From: Provencibacterium sp. | GTDB taxonomy: Bacteria > Bacillota > Clostridia > Oscillospirales > Ruminococcaceae | Reading direction: 5' to 3' | Length of the DNA: 64,000 nt | Assembly: GCA_022793895.1 (NCBI GenBank) | Contig: JAAWDS010000048.1 | Coordinates: forward strand, 1 to 64,000 | In this document: one piece after another, positions 1 through 7,055 of the stretch | How the letters are laid out: each line of letters opens with the position of its first letter | Numbering within the stretch: position 1 is the first letter of the stretch | Translations under genes and position numbers: made by a program | The notes under the pieces: generated by a model | What the model saw: the letters and a program-made list of their open reading frames with translations, nothing else | Databases searched by the model: none | What the model was told of the DNA's origin: nothing

Positions 1-204
1 AGCGGCGGTGAGGAAGCCCGGTGGGCTTCCGGAGCCGCTTTGCGACTTCGAAGGGGTCCATGGGGGAACGGACAGAGCTAGGCGCTAGCCGCAGCGATTG
101 GCGGTTCCTCCATGCAGCGTGTCGACTTTGTCGACACGCTGCAGGCCATGCCAAAGATCTTGGCATGGCCTTTTTATCCGTTTGCGGTTTACCGTCCCAG
201 ACGG
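1..204. other. Structured non-coding stretch at the window edge
   Basis: No gene is well supported here. The stretch is rich in inverted repeats: an outer AGCGGC/GCCGCT stem (1-6 with 34-39) enclosing GGAAGCCC/GGGCTTCC, a GCTAG/CTAGC hairpin near 77-89, a perfect 13-bp stem at 114-142, and an intrinsic terminator at 143-175 pointing right. This could be the 3' part of a plus-strand structured RNA that begins outside the window, but it matches no RNA family I recognise. On the minus strand an open frame runs from an ATG at 61 out of the window (reading MDPFEVAKRLRKPTG), vaguely like the start of a clostridial methyltransferase, but it has no ribosome binding site. Confidence 0.3.
143..175 (+). 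terminator. Intrinsic terminator, plus strand
   Basis: A 12-bp perfect stem (AGGCCATGCCAA with its complement) and a 5-nt loop are followed by TTTTTA. The T-run lies on the plus-strand side, so it ends a rightward transcript that enters from outside the window. It also lies just beyond the stop of the leftward oxidoreductase gene. Confidence 0.7.
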
Positions 205-1221
205 CTATCCCAATAAAACGGTACGGTCCTCCTTCGCCGAGGTATATAGCCCCAGCACCAGCTCCAGCGTTTTGGTAGCATCCGCCGGATCCACCGGAAC
301 CGGATCGCCCGCCGCCAGTTTCCGGTAAAAATCGCGGATCTGAATCCCGTGGTAGGCTCCCCAGTAGCTTTCGCCGCCGTTAGCCGCCGCCTGCGGCAGC
401 ACCCGGTAGGGCGCCTGCCCTTCCAGCTCGATCTCCATCTCCATCCCGGTCAGCAGGCACCGGCCCTTTTCCCCGCTGATTTCAACGCGGATAGGGCTGT
501 TCTTCACATAGTAATTGCAGGCGGAAAAGGCATAGACTGCGCCGTTCTCAAAGGTGAAGGCGGCATCCGCTTCATCCTCCACCTCAATGTTGGTTAAAAT
601 GCGCCGGGCAATGTGCCCCTGAACGCTGCGCGCCTCGCAGCCCATCAGATAGCGCGCCAGATCGATGCTGTGGATGGCTTGGTCGATCACAACGCCGCCG
701 CCCTCCTTCTCCCAGCTCCCCTTCCAGTCGCACTCGTAATAGGAGGGCGGGCGGTGCCAGTTCAGGCTGCTCCATGCGCCGAGGATGCGCCCGAACGCGC
801 CCGACGCGATCAACTGCCTGGCCTGCTGTACGCCCTCGATATAACGGTTCTGGAAAATGACGCCCAGACTCTTCCCGCAGTCTGCCGCCGTTCTTATCAT
901 CTCCTGCGCATCCGGGAGCGAGAGCGCAATCGGCTTCTCGGTCAGCACATGGAAGCCCGCCTTCAAGCAGGCTATCGCCTGCTCTTTATGCAGGAAATGC
1001 GGCGTACAGATGTGTACCGCATCCAGCTTTGCAGCCAGCAGATCCTCCAGCCGGTCGCTGAAGGCGCAGCCCTCGAACCGGGAGGCGAACGCCTGCGCAC
1101 GGCGGATATCCTTATCAACGGCAAAACAGACCTCGATCTCCTCGCCCATCTCCTGAAACGCGTTCTGATACACCACCGAGATGCGCCCGCATCCGACGAT
1201 GCCTATACGGAATTTTTTCAT
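205..1221 (-). CDS. Gfo/Idh/MocA-family NAD(P)-dependent oxidoreductase
   Basis: The protein has 338 residues from an ATG at 1221 preceded by GAAAGGAG at good spacing. An in-frame start 48 nt upstream would overlap the ROK gene and has no clear site. It opens with a Rossmann dinucleotide motif (GIVGCGRIS) and carries the family's EKP motif (TEKPIALS) about 90 residues in, whose lysine takes part in catalysis in the family. The C-terminal half is the usual alpha/beta substrate domain. Members oxidise or reduce sugars, inositols and sugar acids; the substrate cannot be read from sequence. It follows the ROK regulator by 25 bp, so the two are probably co-transcribed. Linkage to the LarA/PFK/aldolase operon suggests a role in the same sugar pathway. 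Confidence 0.9.
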   Translation of the reverse strand: MKKFRIGIVGCGRISVVYQNAFQEMGEEIEVCFAVDKDIRRAQAFASRFEGCAFSDRLEDLLAAKLDAVHICTPHFLHKEQAIACLKAGFHVLTEKPIALSLPDAQEMIRTAADCGKSLGVIFQNRYIEGVQQARQLIASGAFGRILGAWSSLNWHRPPSYYECDWKGSWEKEGGGVVIDQAIHSIDLARYLMGCEARSVQGHIARRILTNIEVEDEADAAFTFENGAVYAFSACNYYVKNSPIRVEISGEKGRCLLTGMEMEIELEGQAPYRVLPQAAANGGESYWGAYHGIQIRDFYRKLAAGDPVPVDPADATKTLELVLGLYTSAKEDRTVLLG

Positions 1222-1246
1222 CCTTCTGAAGCTCCTTTCTCCCGGC

Positions 1247-2479
1247 TTAACGGCTCTCCTGCAAAACAAACTTTTTCACTGCCAGCGCCGCCGCACCCTT
1301 GGCCGCACGGAACGGATTGTGCGGCACAAATTCAATCTCCACTTCGCCGACGTCGATGGAATACAGGTGGTCGCGGGTCACGTCGAGCAGCAGCTTCCGG
1401 TTCGCTTCCTCCTGCATGATCCGCCCGTCCACTATCACCAGCGCAGGATTGATAAAGTTGATGATGTTGGCCAGCGTGATGCCTAAATAAGCAACGGCCT
1501 CCTCCATAACCGAACCGGCCAGACGGTCGCCGCCGCGCTGCGCCTGTAAAATTTCTTCAATTTTCGGATGGAGCGGATCGGCGCAGACGGCGCGCAGCAG
1601 CGACGGAACCCCCGCCTCCACCGCCTGCGCGCAGCGGCTGCGGATAGCCAGCTCGCTGGCTATCCCCTCCAAGCAGCCCCGCTTGCCGCAGGTAGGACAG
1701 ACAGGGCCGAACCGGTCCCCCACCATATGCCCTATCTCGCCTGCGCCAGTCATTTCGCCGGTATGCAGCCGGCCGCGGATCACCAGCGGACAGGCCAGCC
1801 CGCGGGAGATGAAAAAATAGGCGAAGGTTTCAGGCCGCAGCTTGCTGCTGAAAAGCTCTTCCCCTAAGGCGCAGCAGCGCGCATTATTCTCAATGCGGCA
1901 GGGGAAGCCGGTCCGGCGGGACAGATCCTCCGCCACCGGCTTATCCCTCCATTTTTTAATCGCCCCATAACGCAGGATCCCCTTGTGCCCATCCACAAAG
2001 CCCGGCAGGCCGACGCCCAGCCCTGCGATCCTTTCGCGTGGGATCTCTGTTTCCTTCAAAAGCGCCTCGATCTGCCCGGCAATGGCGTCCATTGCCGGAT
2101 CATAATCATCCAGGTCATCCTGATACTGGCGTTGGCTGACCACGTTTCCCCGAAGATCCACCAGGCACAGGAGCATTCCAAAGTGTCCCTGCGCAACGCC
2201 GACCGTGTACCGGGCATCCGGCACAAAATCGACCAATATCCTCCGGCGGCCCAGCGTATGCCCGGCGCGGCGCTTCTCCTCCCCGGAATCGGGCTCGCAT
2301 TCATAGACCAATCCCTTCTGAATCAGGGCCGCCACGTTGGTCGTAATCGTCGGCGGGGTCAGTTGCAGCCTTTCGGCAATCTCCGCCCGGCTGATCGGGC
2401 CGTATTTATAGATAATTTCTTTAATCGATTCGGTATTGTGTGACCTTAGCCGCTCTAAGCTCGTGCCTGTCCGTGCCAT
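1247..2479 (-). CDS. ROK-family transcriptional repressor (NagC/XylR type)
   Basis: The protein has 410 residues. An N-terminal winged helix-turn-helix (about residues 25-60, SRAEIAERLQLTPPTITT) precedes a ROK sugar-kinase-like domain with the zinc-binding CPTCGKRGCLEG motif. ROK repressors bind DNA and release it when a sugar or sugar phosphate binds the kinase-like domain. The ATG at 2479 has GGGAGAG upstream. A terminator lies between this gene and the larA-like gene, so it is probably transcribed from its own weak promoter, with the oxidoreductase gene behind it. A plausible target is the palindrome at 6567-6587 over the start site of the aldolase operon. That link is inference. Confidence 0.92.
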   Translation of the reverse strand: MARTGTSLERLRSHNTESIKEIIYKYGPISRAEIAERLQLTPPTITTNVAALIQKGLVYECEPDSGEEKRRAGHTLGRRRILVDFVPDARYTVGVAQGHFGMLLCLVDLRGNVVSQRQYQDDLDDYDPAMDAIAGQIEALLKETEIPRERIAGLGVGLPGFVDGHKGILRYGAIKKWRDKPVAEDLSRRTGFPCRIENNARCCALGEELFSSKLRPETFAYFFISRGLACPLVIRGRLHTGEMTGAGEIGHMVGDRFGPVCPTCGKRGCLEGIASELAIRSRCAQAVEAGVPSLLRAVCADPLHPKIEEILQAQRGGDRLAGSVMEEAVAYLGITLANIINFINPALVIVDGRIMQEEANRKLLLDVTRDHLYSIDVGEVEIEFVPHNPFRAAKGAAALAVKKFVLQESR

Positions 2480-2530
2480 AACGCTCTCTCCCGTAACAAG
2501 GCGGAGCCTTGGTGGTGTTTTTCAAAGAAA

Positions 2531-2576
2531 AGGGCGCTCCCCGGCTCTTCCCTTTCTGGGCCGGCGGGAGCGCCCT
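2531..2576 (-). terminator. Intrinsic terminator after the larA-like gene
   Basis: AGGGCGCTCCC pairs with GGGAGCGCCCT across a GC-rich loop. Read on the minus strand, the hairpin is followed by TTTTCTTT. It closes the aldolase-PFK-larA transcript before the ROK gene. Its flank (CAAAGAAAAGGG on the plus strand) recurs at other terminators in the window. Confidence 0.75.
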
Positions 2577-2586
2577 CTTCTGTTTC

Positions 2587-4083
2587 TCAGCCGCCGCAAG
2601 GGTAGGCGGGCGCCCCGTCGCGGATATGACTGTTTTGGCTGGGGTCCTTCATGCAGAGATGAACCGCCGCCGTGGTAAAGGTCTTGGGCAGAGCAAGAAT
2701 GTTGGGGTTCGGGCCGGTGAATTTCTTCATCGCATCCTCCAGCGCCTCCTCAAAGGTAGCGCGGGTTTTTAGCCCCATGCCGCGCGCAATGCCCGGCTCG
2801 CGCGCGCCGACGATATAAATGGCGCTCGTGTGCTCCTCCGCCAGATGCCCGCAGCTCATCATGGAAAAGCCGTGGAACGGATGGAAGGCGTTCGCAAACC
2901 GGTATTTGCGGATATATTCCTCGTTGGTGGCGAAATATTCGCCGTAACGGTTCATGTCCGGCAGGATGTTCATCGAGTCGTGCTGGAACATCTCATACAG
3001 CTCCCGCAGATAGGGCCAGCGCTCGTCGTGGAACCACCCGTCGCAGATGCTGGAAACGATGAAAACGCAATGATCGGCCAGCACGCGCTTGTGCCGGATC
3101 ACCTGCGCGGAGAGCGCCTGCATCATCTGAATGGGGTTGGTGCCCATCCCGGCGCCATAGTGGAAGTTAGTCGGCATGCCGAAAACAACGATGTCATATT
3201 TCTTCTCTGCCCAATGCACATAGGTGCGCCGGTCGGCCATTTTCCAGCTCGCCGGCTGAAGCTCCTTCGCATAGCCGGAATGGATCTCGATCTGGCGGCT
3301 ATAGGTGTCGAGCACCGCATCGCAGCAGAAGAATTTCTTGCCCATCTTCTCTTCCATCCACATGCCCTGCTGATCAAACTTGCGGCGCATCTCGCTGCCC
3401 GTGGACACCGGCACGAAGTCCTGCCGGTGCATGACCTGCGGCACATGGTGCGCGCTGATGCTGCGCCAATGGGTGATCCCGGTGGCGCAGTGCTTATATC
3501 CGCCGGAATATCCGCCGTATGGGTTCCCCTGCGTGTGGCCGATCAGAACGGCGACATCCGCATCGTAAACATATTTGTTCATGATCACGTGATCGCCCTG
3601 CGGCGTAAAGCCGAGATCCATCAGGTGCTCATAGTCCTCCGAATCGTGGCTGGTGATTTGGCCGGAGGGGTAGAACTCCTGGAACAGCTCATCCCCTAAA
3701 ATGGCGCGCATCTCCGGAATGGTGGCGCGCGGGTGCAGCCCGTTGGAGAAGAGCAGCAGAACATCCTGCTTTTCAACGCCCGCGCAGTAGAGCTCATCCA
3801 GGCAGGCGCGTATGGCTACCCGGCGGTGGCTGGTGGGCTGGGTGCCGCCCTTAACGATATCCGGAATGACGAAAACAACGCGGCTGCCCTTGTGGGCGAG
3901 CTGCGCGAGCGGGGGCATCCCAACCGGGTTGCGGACGCTCTCGATCGTCGCCGTATAGAGGCTGTCCCAATCCTGCGGCAAGCAGGGCGGATCGGGAACC
4001 GTTTCGCCGGGGATAAAGACGTCGGCGGTATCCGGTAGCTGGGCGCTCATAAAGCCGTGTCCATATTCAAAATCAAGTTTCAT
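2587..4083 (-). CDS. LarA-like nickel-dependent 2-hydroxyacid racemase/epimerase
   Basis: The protein has 498 residues with the LarA (DUF2088) fold. The central motif GGYSGGYKHCATGITHW resembles the LarA active-site segment, where a lysine is covalently joined to the nickel-pincer nucleotide; the lysine and nearby histidines are present. Known family members racemise lactate or malate or epimerise sugar acids such as gluconate. At about 500 residues it is longer than lactate racemases (about 420). It is the last gene of an operon with an aldolase and a PFK-like kinase, so a sugar-acid substrate is more likely than lactate. The cofactor-making genes larB, larC and larE are not in the window. 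The ATG at 4083 has AAGGAG upstream. The substrate is unknown. Confidence 0.85.
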   Translation of the reverse strand: MKLDFEYGHGFMSAQLPDTADVFIPGETVPDPPCLPQDWDSLYTATIESVRNPVGMPPLAQLAHKGSRVVFVIPDIVKGGTQPTSHRRVAIRACLDELYCAGVEKQDVLLLFSNGLHPRATIPEMRAILGDELFQEFYPSGQITSHDSEDYEHLMDLGFTPQGDHVIMNKYVYDADVAVLIGHTQGNPYGGYSGGYKHCATGITHWRSISAHHVPQVMHRQDFVPVSTGSEMRRKFDQQGMWMEEKMGKKFFCCDAVLDTYSRQIEIHSGYAKELQPASWKMADRRTYVHWAEKKYDIVVFGMPTNFHYGAGMGTNPIQMMQALSAQVIRHKRVLADHCVFIVSSICDGWFHDERWPYLRELYEMFQHDSMNILPDMNRYGEYFATNEEYIRKYRFANAFHPFHGFSMMSCGHLAEEHTSAIYIVGAREPGIARGMGLKTRATFEEALEDAMKKFTGPNPNILALPKTFTTAAVHLCMKDPSQNSHIRDGAPAYPCGG

Positions 4084-4143
4084 GAGGGAATGCTCCTTCC
4101 TTTCTCCAAGGCCCGGCCGCCCTATCGGGCAGGCCGGTTCCGT

Positions 4144-5313
4144 TTAGTCCTTCCGAAAGCTGACGAAGGGCGGCAGGGGTCCCACCAGCGGCCTGCACCA
4201 GCGCTTAAAGGCTTCGGTGACGCCGTTGCCCTCAGCGTTGATGAACGCATCCGGCAAGGTTTTTTCGGTCAGCATCACCTGCTCAATCGGGATAAGGACG
4301 GTTTTCACCGCATAGGGCTCGTCGCTTATGCGCTCAAAGCCGACCATGACCCCCGTTTGTCCGGCGGCGGCCGCCCTTACCGCCTCCTGCCCGGCCAACA
4401 CCGCCTCCTCCCGGTCGGCGGCGCTCTGCCAGGCTATCGACGCCCGGCCCAATATGCCCGGCTTCTCCGACCGGGCCTTATAGCCCAGCCGCCGGATGAT
4501 CAGATTGGCCAGGTGTGCGCCTACATCGCCAAAATAGGTAGCGCGCCCCACCGTCATGATCGGTTCCACGATGGGCGTTCCATCTTGATAGTGCAGCCCC
4601 TCGCTGGCTACGACTACGCCGCAGCCCTTGCGAGCAATAAGGCCCTGCACATCCGAAAGGAAGCGCTCCTCTTCAAACGGACGCTCCGGCAGATAGATGA
4701 GATCCGGGCCGCCGGCGCCGCTCTCCTCGGCCAGCGCGCTGGCCGCCGCCACCCAGCCCGCGCTGCGCCCCATCGCCTCCACAACCGCAATGTGAATCGG
4801 CAGGCCCCGCACATCGCAGCAGACCTCGGCAACGCTGGCGGCCATGTAGCGCGCCGCGCTGCCATAGCCCGGCGCATGATCGGTAACGGCGATATCGTTG
4901 TCCATCGTTTTAGGGATGCCCACCACCCGCACCTGCACGCCCAGCTTTTGGCAGGCGGCATAGACCTTGCCGCAGGCGTCCATGCTGCCGTTGCCGCCGT
5001 TAAAGCAGACGATGCCAACGCCTCTCTCGGCGACCGTTTTGGCAATTGCCTCATAGTCCTGCGGTTCCAGGTGATCCCGGCTGGTACCGATAGCGGAGGA
5101 AGGGCTGCTGGGAAGCAGCCGGAGCTTTTCCTCCTCCACGGCGCCCAGGTCGATAAATTCCCCGCGCGCCGCTGCCAGGCTCCCGCCCAGCGCCCCGTAG
5201 ATATGCCGGATTTCCGGCTGGCGCTTCGCCTGCATGATCGCGCCGAACAGCGAAGCGTTGATAACGGCGGTAGGCGCGCCGCCGTGAATAATGAGCAGAT
5301 TGGTCTGTTCCAT
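4144..5313 (-). CDS. 6-phosphofructokinase-like kinase (PPi-type lineage)
   Basis: The protein has 389 residues. The start at 5313 is set by GGGGAGG 8 nt upstream. The N-terminal GGAPTAVINAS is typical of the clostridial PPi-dependent phosphofructokinase group. The catalytic loop PKTMDNDI keeps both aspartates and the lysine that marks PPi-type enzymes. The donor-site motif reads GGNGS, where I expect GGNDS in PPi enzymes and GGDGS in ATP enzymes, so the phosphate donor is uncertain. MGRSAGW and SEG substrate motifs follow. It would phosphorylate fructose 6-phosphate or a related ketose phosphate to feed the aldolase encoded 43 bp upstream. Whether the true substrate is fructose 6-phosphate or another hexulose phosphate is not visible. 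Confidence 0.85.
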   Translation of the reverse strand: MEQTNLLIIHGGAPTAVINASLFGAIMQAKRQPEIRHIYGALGGSLAAARGEFIDLGAVEEEKLRLLPSSPSSAIGTSRDHLEPQDYEAIAKTVAERGVGIVCFNGGNGSMDACGKVYAACQKLGVQVRVVGIPKTMDNDIAVTDHAPGYGSAARYMAASVAEVCCDVRGLPIHIAVVEAMGRSAGWVAAASALAEESGAGGPDLIYLPERPFEEERFLSDVQGLIARKGCGVVVASEGLHYQDGTPIVEPIMTVGRATYFGDVGAHLANLIIRRLGYKARSEKPGILGRASIAWQSAADREEAVLAGQEAVRAAAAGQTGVMVGFERISDEPYAVKTVLIPIEQVMLTEKTLPDAFINAEGNGVTEAFKRWCRPLVGPLPPFVSFRKD

Positions 5314-5356
5314 GCCGTGAACCTCCCCGTTCGTAAAAAGGCCGGTCAGCGCGGGA

Positions 5357-6511
5357 CTAGATGCCCTGCTTGCGGTAACGCTCCGCCATTTCCTCCAGCG
5401 ATGCGCGCTCCACCAGCGGCGCCTTGCCCACGCTTCCAAATTCGACAACCAGCGTGCCGACCACCTCGCGCACGCCCTTTTCAATGCAGCGGACCACGTC
5501 GGCCACCGCCTCGTCCGGGATGCCGCCATACATCACCGTATCCATCACCGGCGGCAGGAACACCCGCGGATCAAACTGCTCCGGCTTCTGCTGCAAAAGC
5601 GCATAGATTCCGCCGATGCTGGGGCTTTCCCGCAGCGCGGGCTGCGCGGCGAACAGCTCCCGGAGGTTGCGCGTTACCGCCAGGCGGATATCGGTGTCTA
5701 CGTTGATCTTCCCGATGCCGCAGCCGATCGCCGCCTTGAGCTCCGGGAGCGCAATGCCTTCGGTGTTCTCCAGCTTGCCGCCCAGCGCGTTGATTTCCTC
5801 TACAATATATTTCGGTACGGTGGAAGAGCCATGGCTCACCAGCACGCCGAAGATCCCCTCATGCAGCAGGCACTCCTTCACCGCCGTCGCGATTTCAGTG
5901 CGCAGCCGGACGTTCTTTCCCTTCACTGCGCCGTGCATCGTCCCATAGCTGATAGCTAGGCAGTCCACCCGCGTTTTTTTGAAAAATTCCACCGCGTCCA
6001 TCGGGTTGGTGTAGGTGGAGGAGGCGCTGAACACATGATCCTCCACGCCGGCCAATACCCCCAGCTCCCCTTCAACGGTAACGCCCCGTTCGTGCGCGTA
6101 TTTCACAACCTCGCGGGTCAGCTCCACATTCTGTTCAAAAGGAAGGGAGGAGCCGTCGATCATCACCGAGGTGTAGCCGCCGGCAATCGCCGCCTTTACA
6201 CTCTCGAAATCCTTGCCGTGATCCAGGTGCAAAACGATCGGGATAGGGCTGTCCGCGCCGTATTTCCGGACCGCGTCGCCGATATTTTTTGCGCCCTTCT
6301 GCTTATCCTCCACCGTTCCATGGAGAAAATCGATCCGGCCGCCCATGAAGGCGTTGGCCAGATCCGCCCCCTGAAGGATCGCCGGGCTGCGGAACATTTC
6401 GTGCACCTCGATAACGGCCTTGGCCTGCGCGACCGCGTTGACGTTGAACGCCCCCTGCGCATAGCCATGCTTCTGGGTGGCCTCTAATACCGGCCGGAGC
6501 GGCAATAACAT
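5357..6511 (-). CDS. Class II ketose-bisphosphate aldolase
   Basis: The protein has 384 residues from the ATG at 6511, chosen because AAAGGA lies 8 nt upstream; the ATG at 6520 has its site directly adjacent and the one at 6535 has none. Class II zinc-aldolase motifs are clear: HLDHG (zinc ligand), DGSSLPFEQN, GELG, GTMHG, VSHGSS and KINVDTDIR. It is longer than the roughly 285-residue GatY/IolJ type, resembling the extended bacterial fructose-bisphosphate aldolases. It cleaves a ketose 1,6-bisphosphate to dihydroxyacetone phosphate and an aldehyde. It is first in the operon with PFK and the LarA-like protein, behind a strong promoter with a palindrome at the start site. This is a second class II aldolase besides iolJ. 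Confidence 0.9.
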   Translation of the reverse strand: MLLPLRPVLEATQKHGYAQGAFNVNAVAQAKAVIEVHEMFRSPAILQGADLANAFMGGRIDFLHGTVEDKQKGAKNIGDAVRKYGADSPIPIVLHLDHGKDFESVKAAIAGGYTSVMIDGSSLPFEQNVELTREVVKYAHERGVTVEGELGVLAGVEDHVFSASSTYTNPMDAVEFFKKTRVDCLAISYGTMHGAVKGKNVRLRTEIATAVKECLLHEGIFGVLVSHGSSTVPKYIVEEINALGGKLENTEGIALPELKAAIGCGIGKINVDTDIRLAVTRNLRELFAAQPALRESPSIGGIYALLQQKPEQFDPRVFLPPVMDTVMYGGIPDEAVADVVRCIEKGVREVVGTLVVEFGSVGKAPLVERASLEEMAERYRKQGI

Positions 6512-6566
6512 CGCTTTCATCCTTTCTAGCTGCATCTGGCGGGCGGTTGAACTACCCGCGGACTAT

Positions 6567-6587
6567 ATAATTAAATACTTTAACTAA
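6567..6587 (-). promoter_or_regulatory. Candidate repressor operator at the aldolase-operon start site
   Basis: An imperfect palindrome reads, on the minus strand, TTAGTTAAA-N3-TTTAATTAT, with 7 of 9 positions matching between the arms. It starts about at +1 of the promoter at 6595-6623, where a bound repressor would block transcription. AT-rich palindromes of this form are usual for ROK repressors, and one is encoded nearby at 1247-2479. The assignment is inference. Confidence 0.45.
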
Positions 6588-6594
6588 TAAAGCC

Positions 6595-6623
6595 ATTATA
6601 GCATCTACCGCGCGAAAAAACAA
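6595..6623 (-). promoter_or_regulatory. Promoter of the aldolase-PFK-larA operon
   Basis: On the minus strand, TTGTTT and a perfect TATAAT are separated by 17 bp. The expected start is near 6588, about 77 nt upstream of the aldolase ATG. The sequence fits a housekeeping sigma factor. Confidence 0.65.
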
Positions 6624-7055
6624 TGTCCAACCCCGCTAAATAAACCCGTCTATCTCTATCATTCTTGTATAAAGGCCGTTCGCGGGCCCGTACAGCGCTT
6701 GTCCGCAGATTGTCGCGATAATAAGCAGCCCCAGATGGACGGGCTGCCTGATATACAAGAGTAACGGCTTCCAGCCGAATCCGACGCCTGTCCGGCAGCT
6801 CGATGGCACTGTGAGCCCCTCCCCCGGAGGGATCGACGAGACCGATGCCGGCGAACTTTTTCAAGGAGAAATTGCGGTAAGGCTTGACGTTTACCGTCAT
6901 TTGGAGGATTATATAAAGGAGAACCCGAATCTTGCAGGCGCGTACGTATCCGGCACTGGAACGCTGCTGGTAATACGCCGGACCGGACTTGGTTTGCGGT
7001 ATTCCGCCGCTTCACGATATCCCTATCAAATTAAAACATCTAGGAGGAAAACACA
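6624..7055. other. Intergenic region between divergent sugar operons
   Basis: No convincing gene is seen in about 430 bp. Short open frames on both strands have no recognisable motifs or sites. It must hold the promoter of the rightward GH120 gene; the best candidate is TTGACG at 6884-6889 with GATTAT 17 bp on (6907-6912) and TATATA close behind, giving a leader of about 135 nt. A Shine-Dalgarno AGGAGG lies 7 nt before the GH120 ATG. Confidence 0.4.

Noticed and set aside
1..61. Start of a methyltransferase gene on the minus strand running out of the window
   Set aside because: The residues look vaguely familiar but only 20 are visible, with no ribosome binding site and strong RNA-like stems in the same bases.
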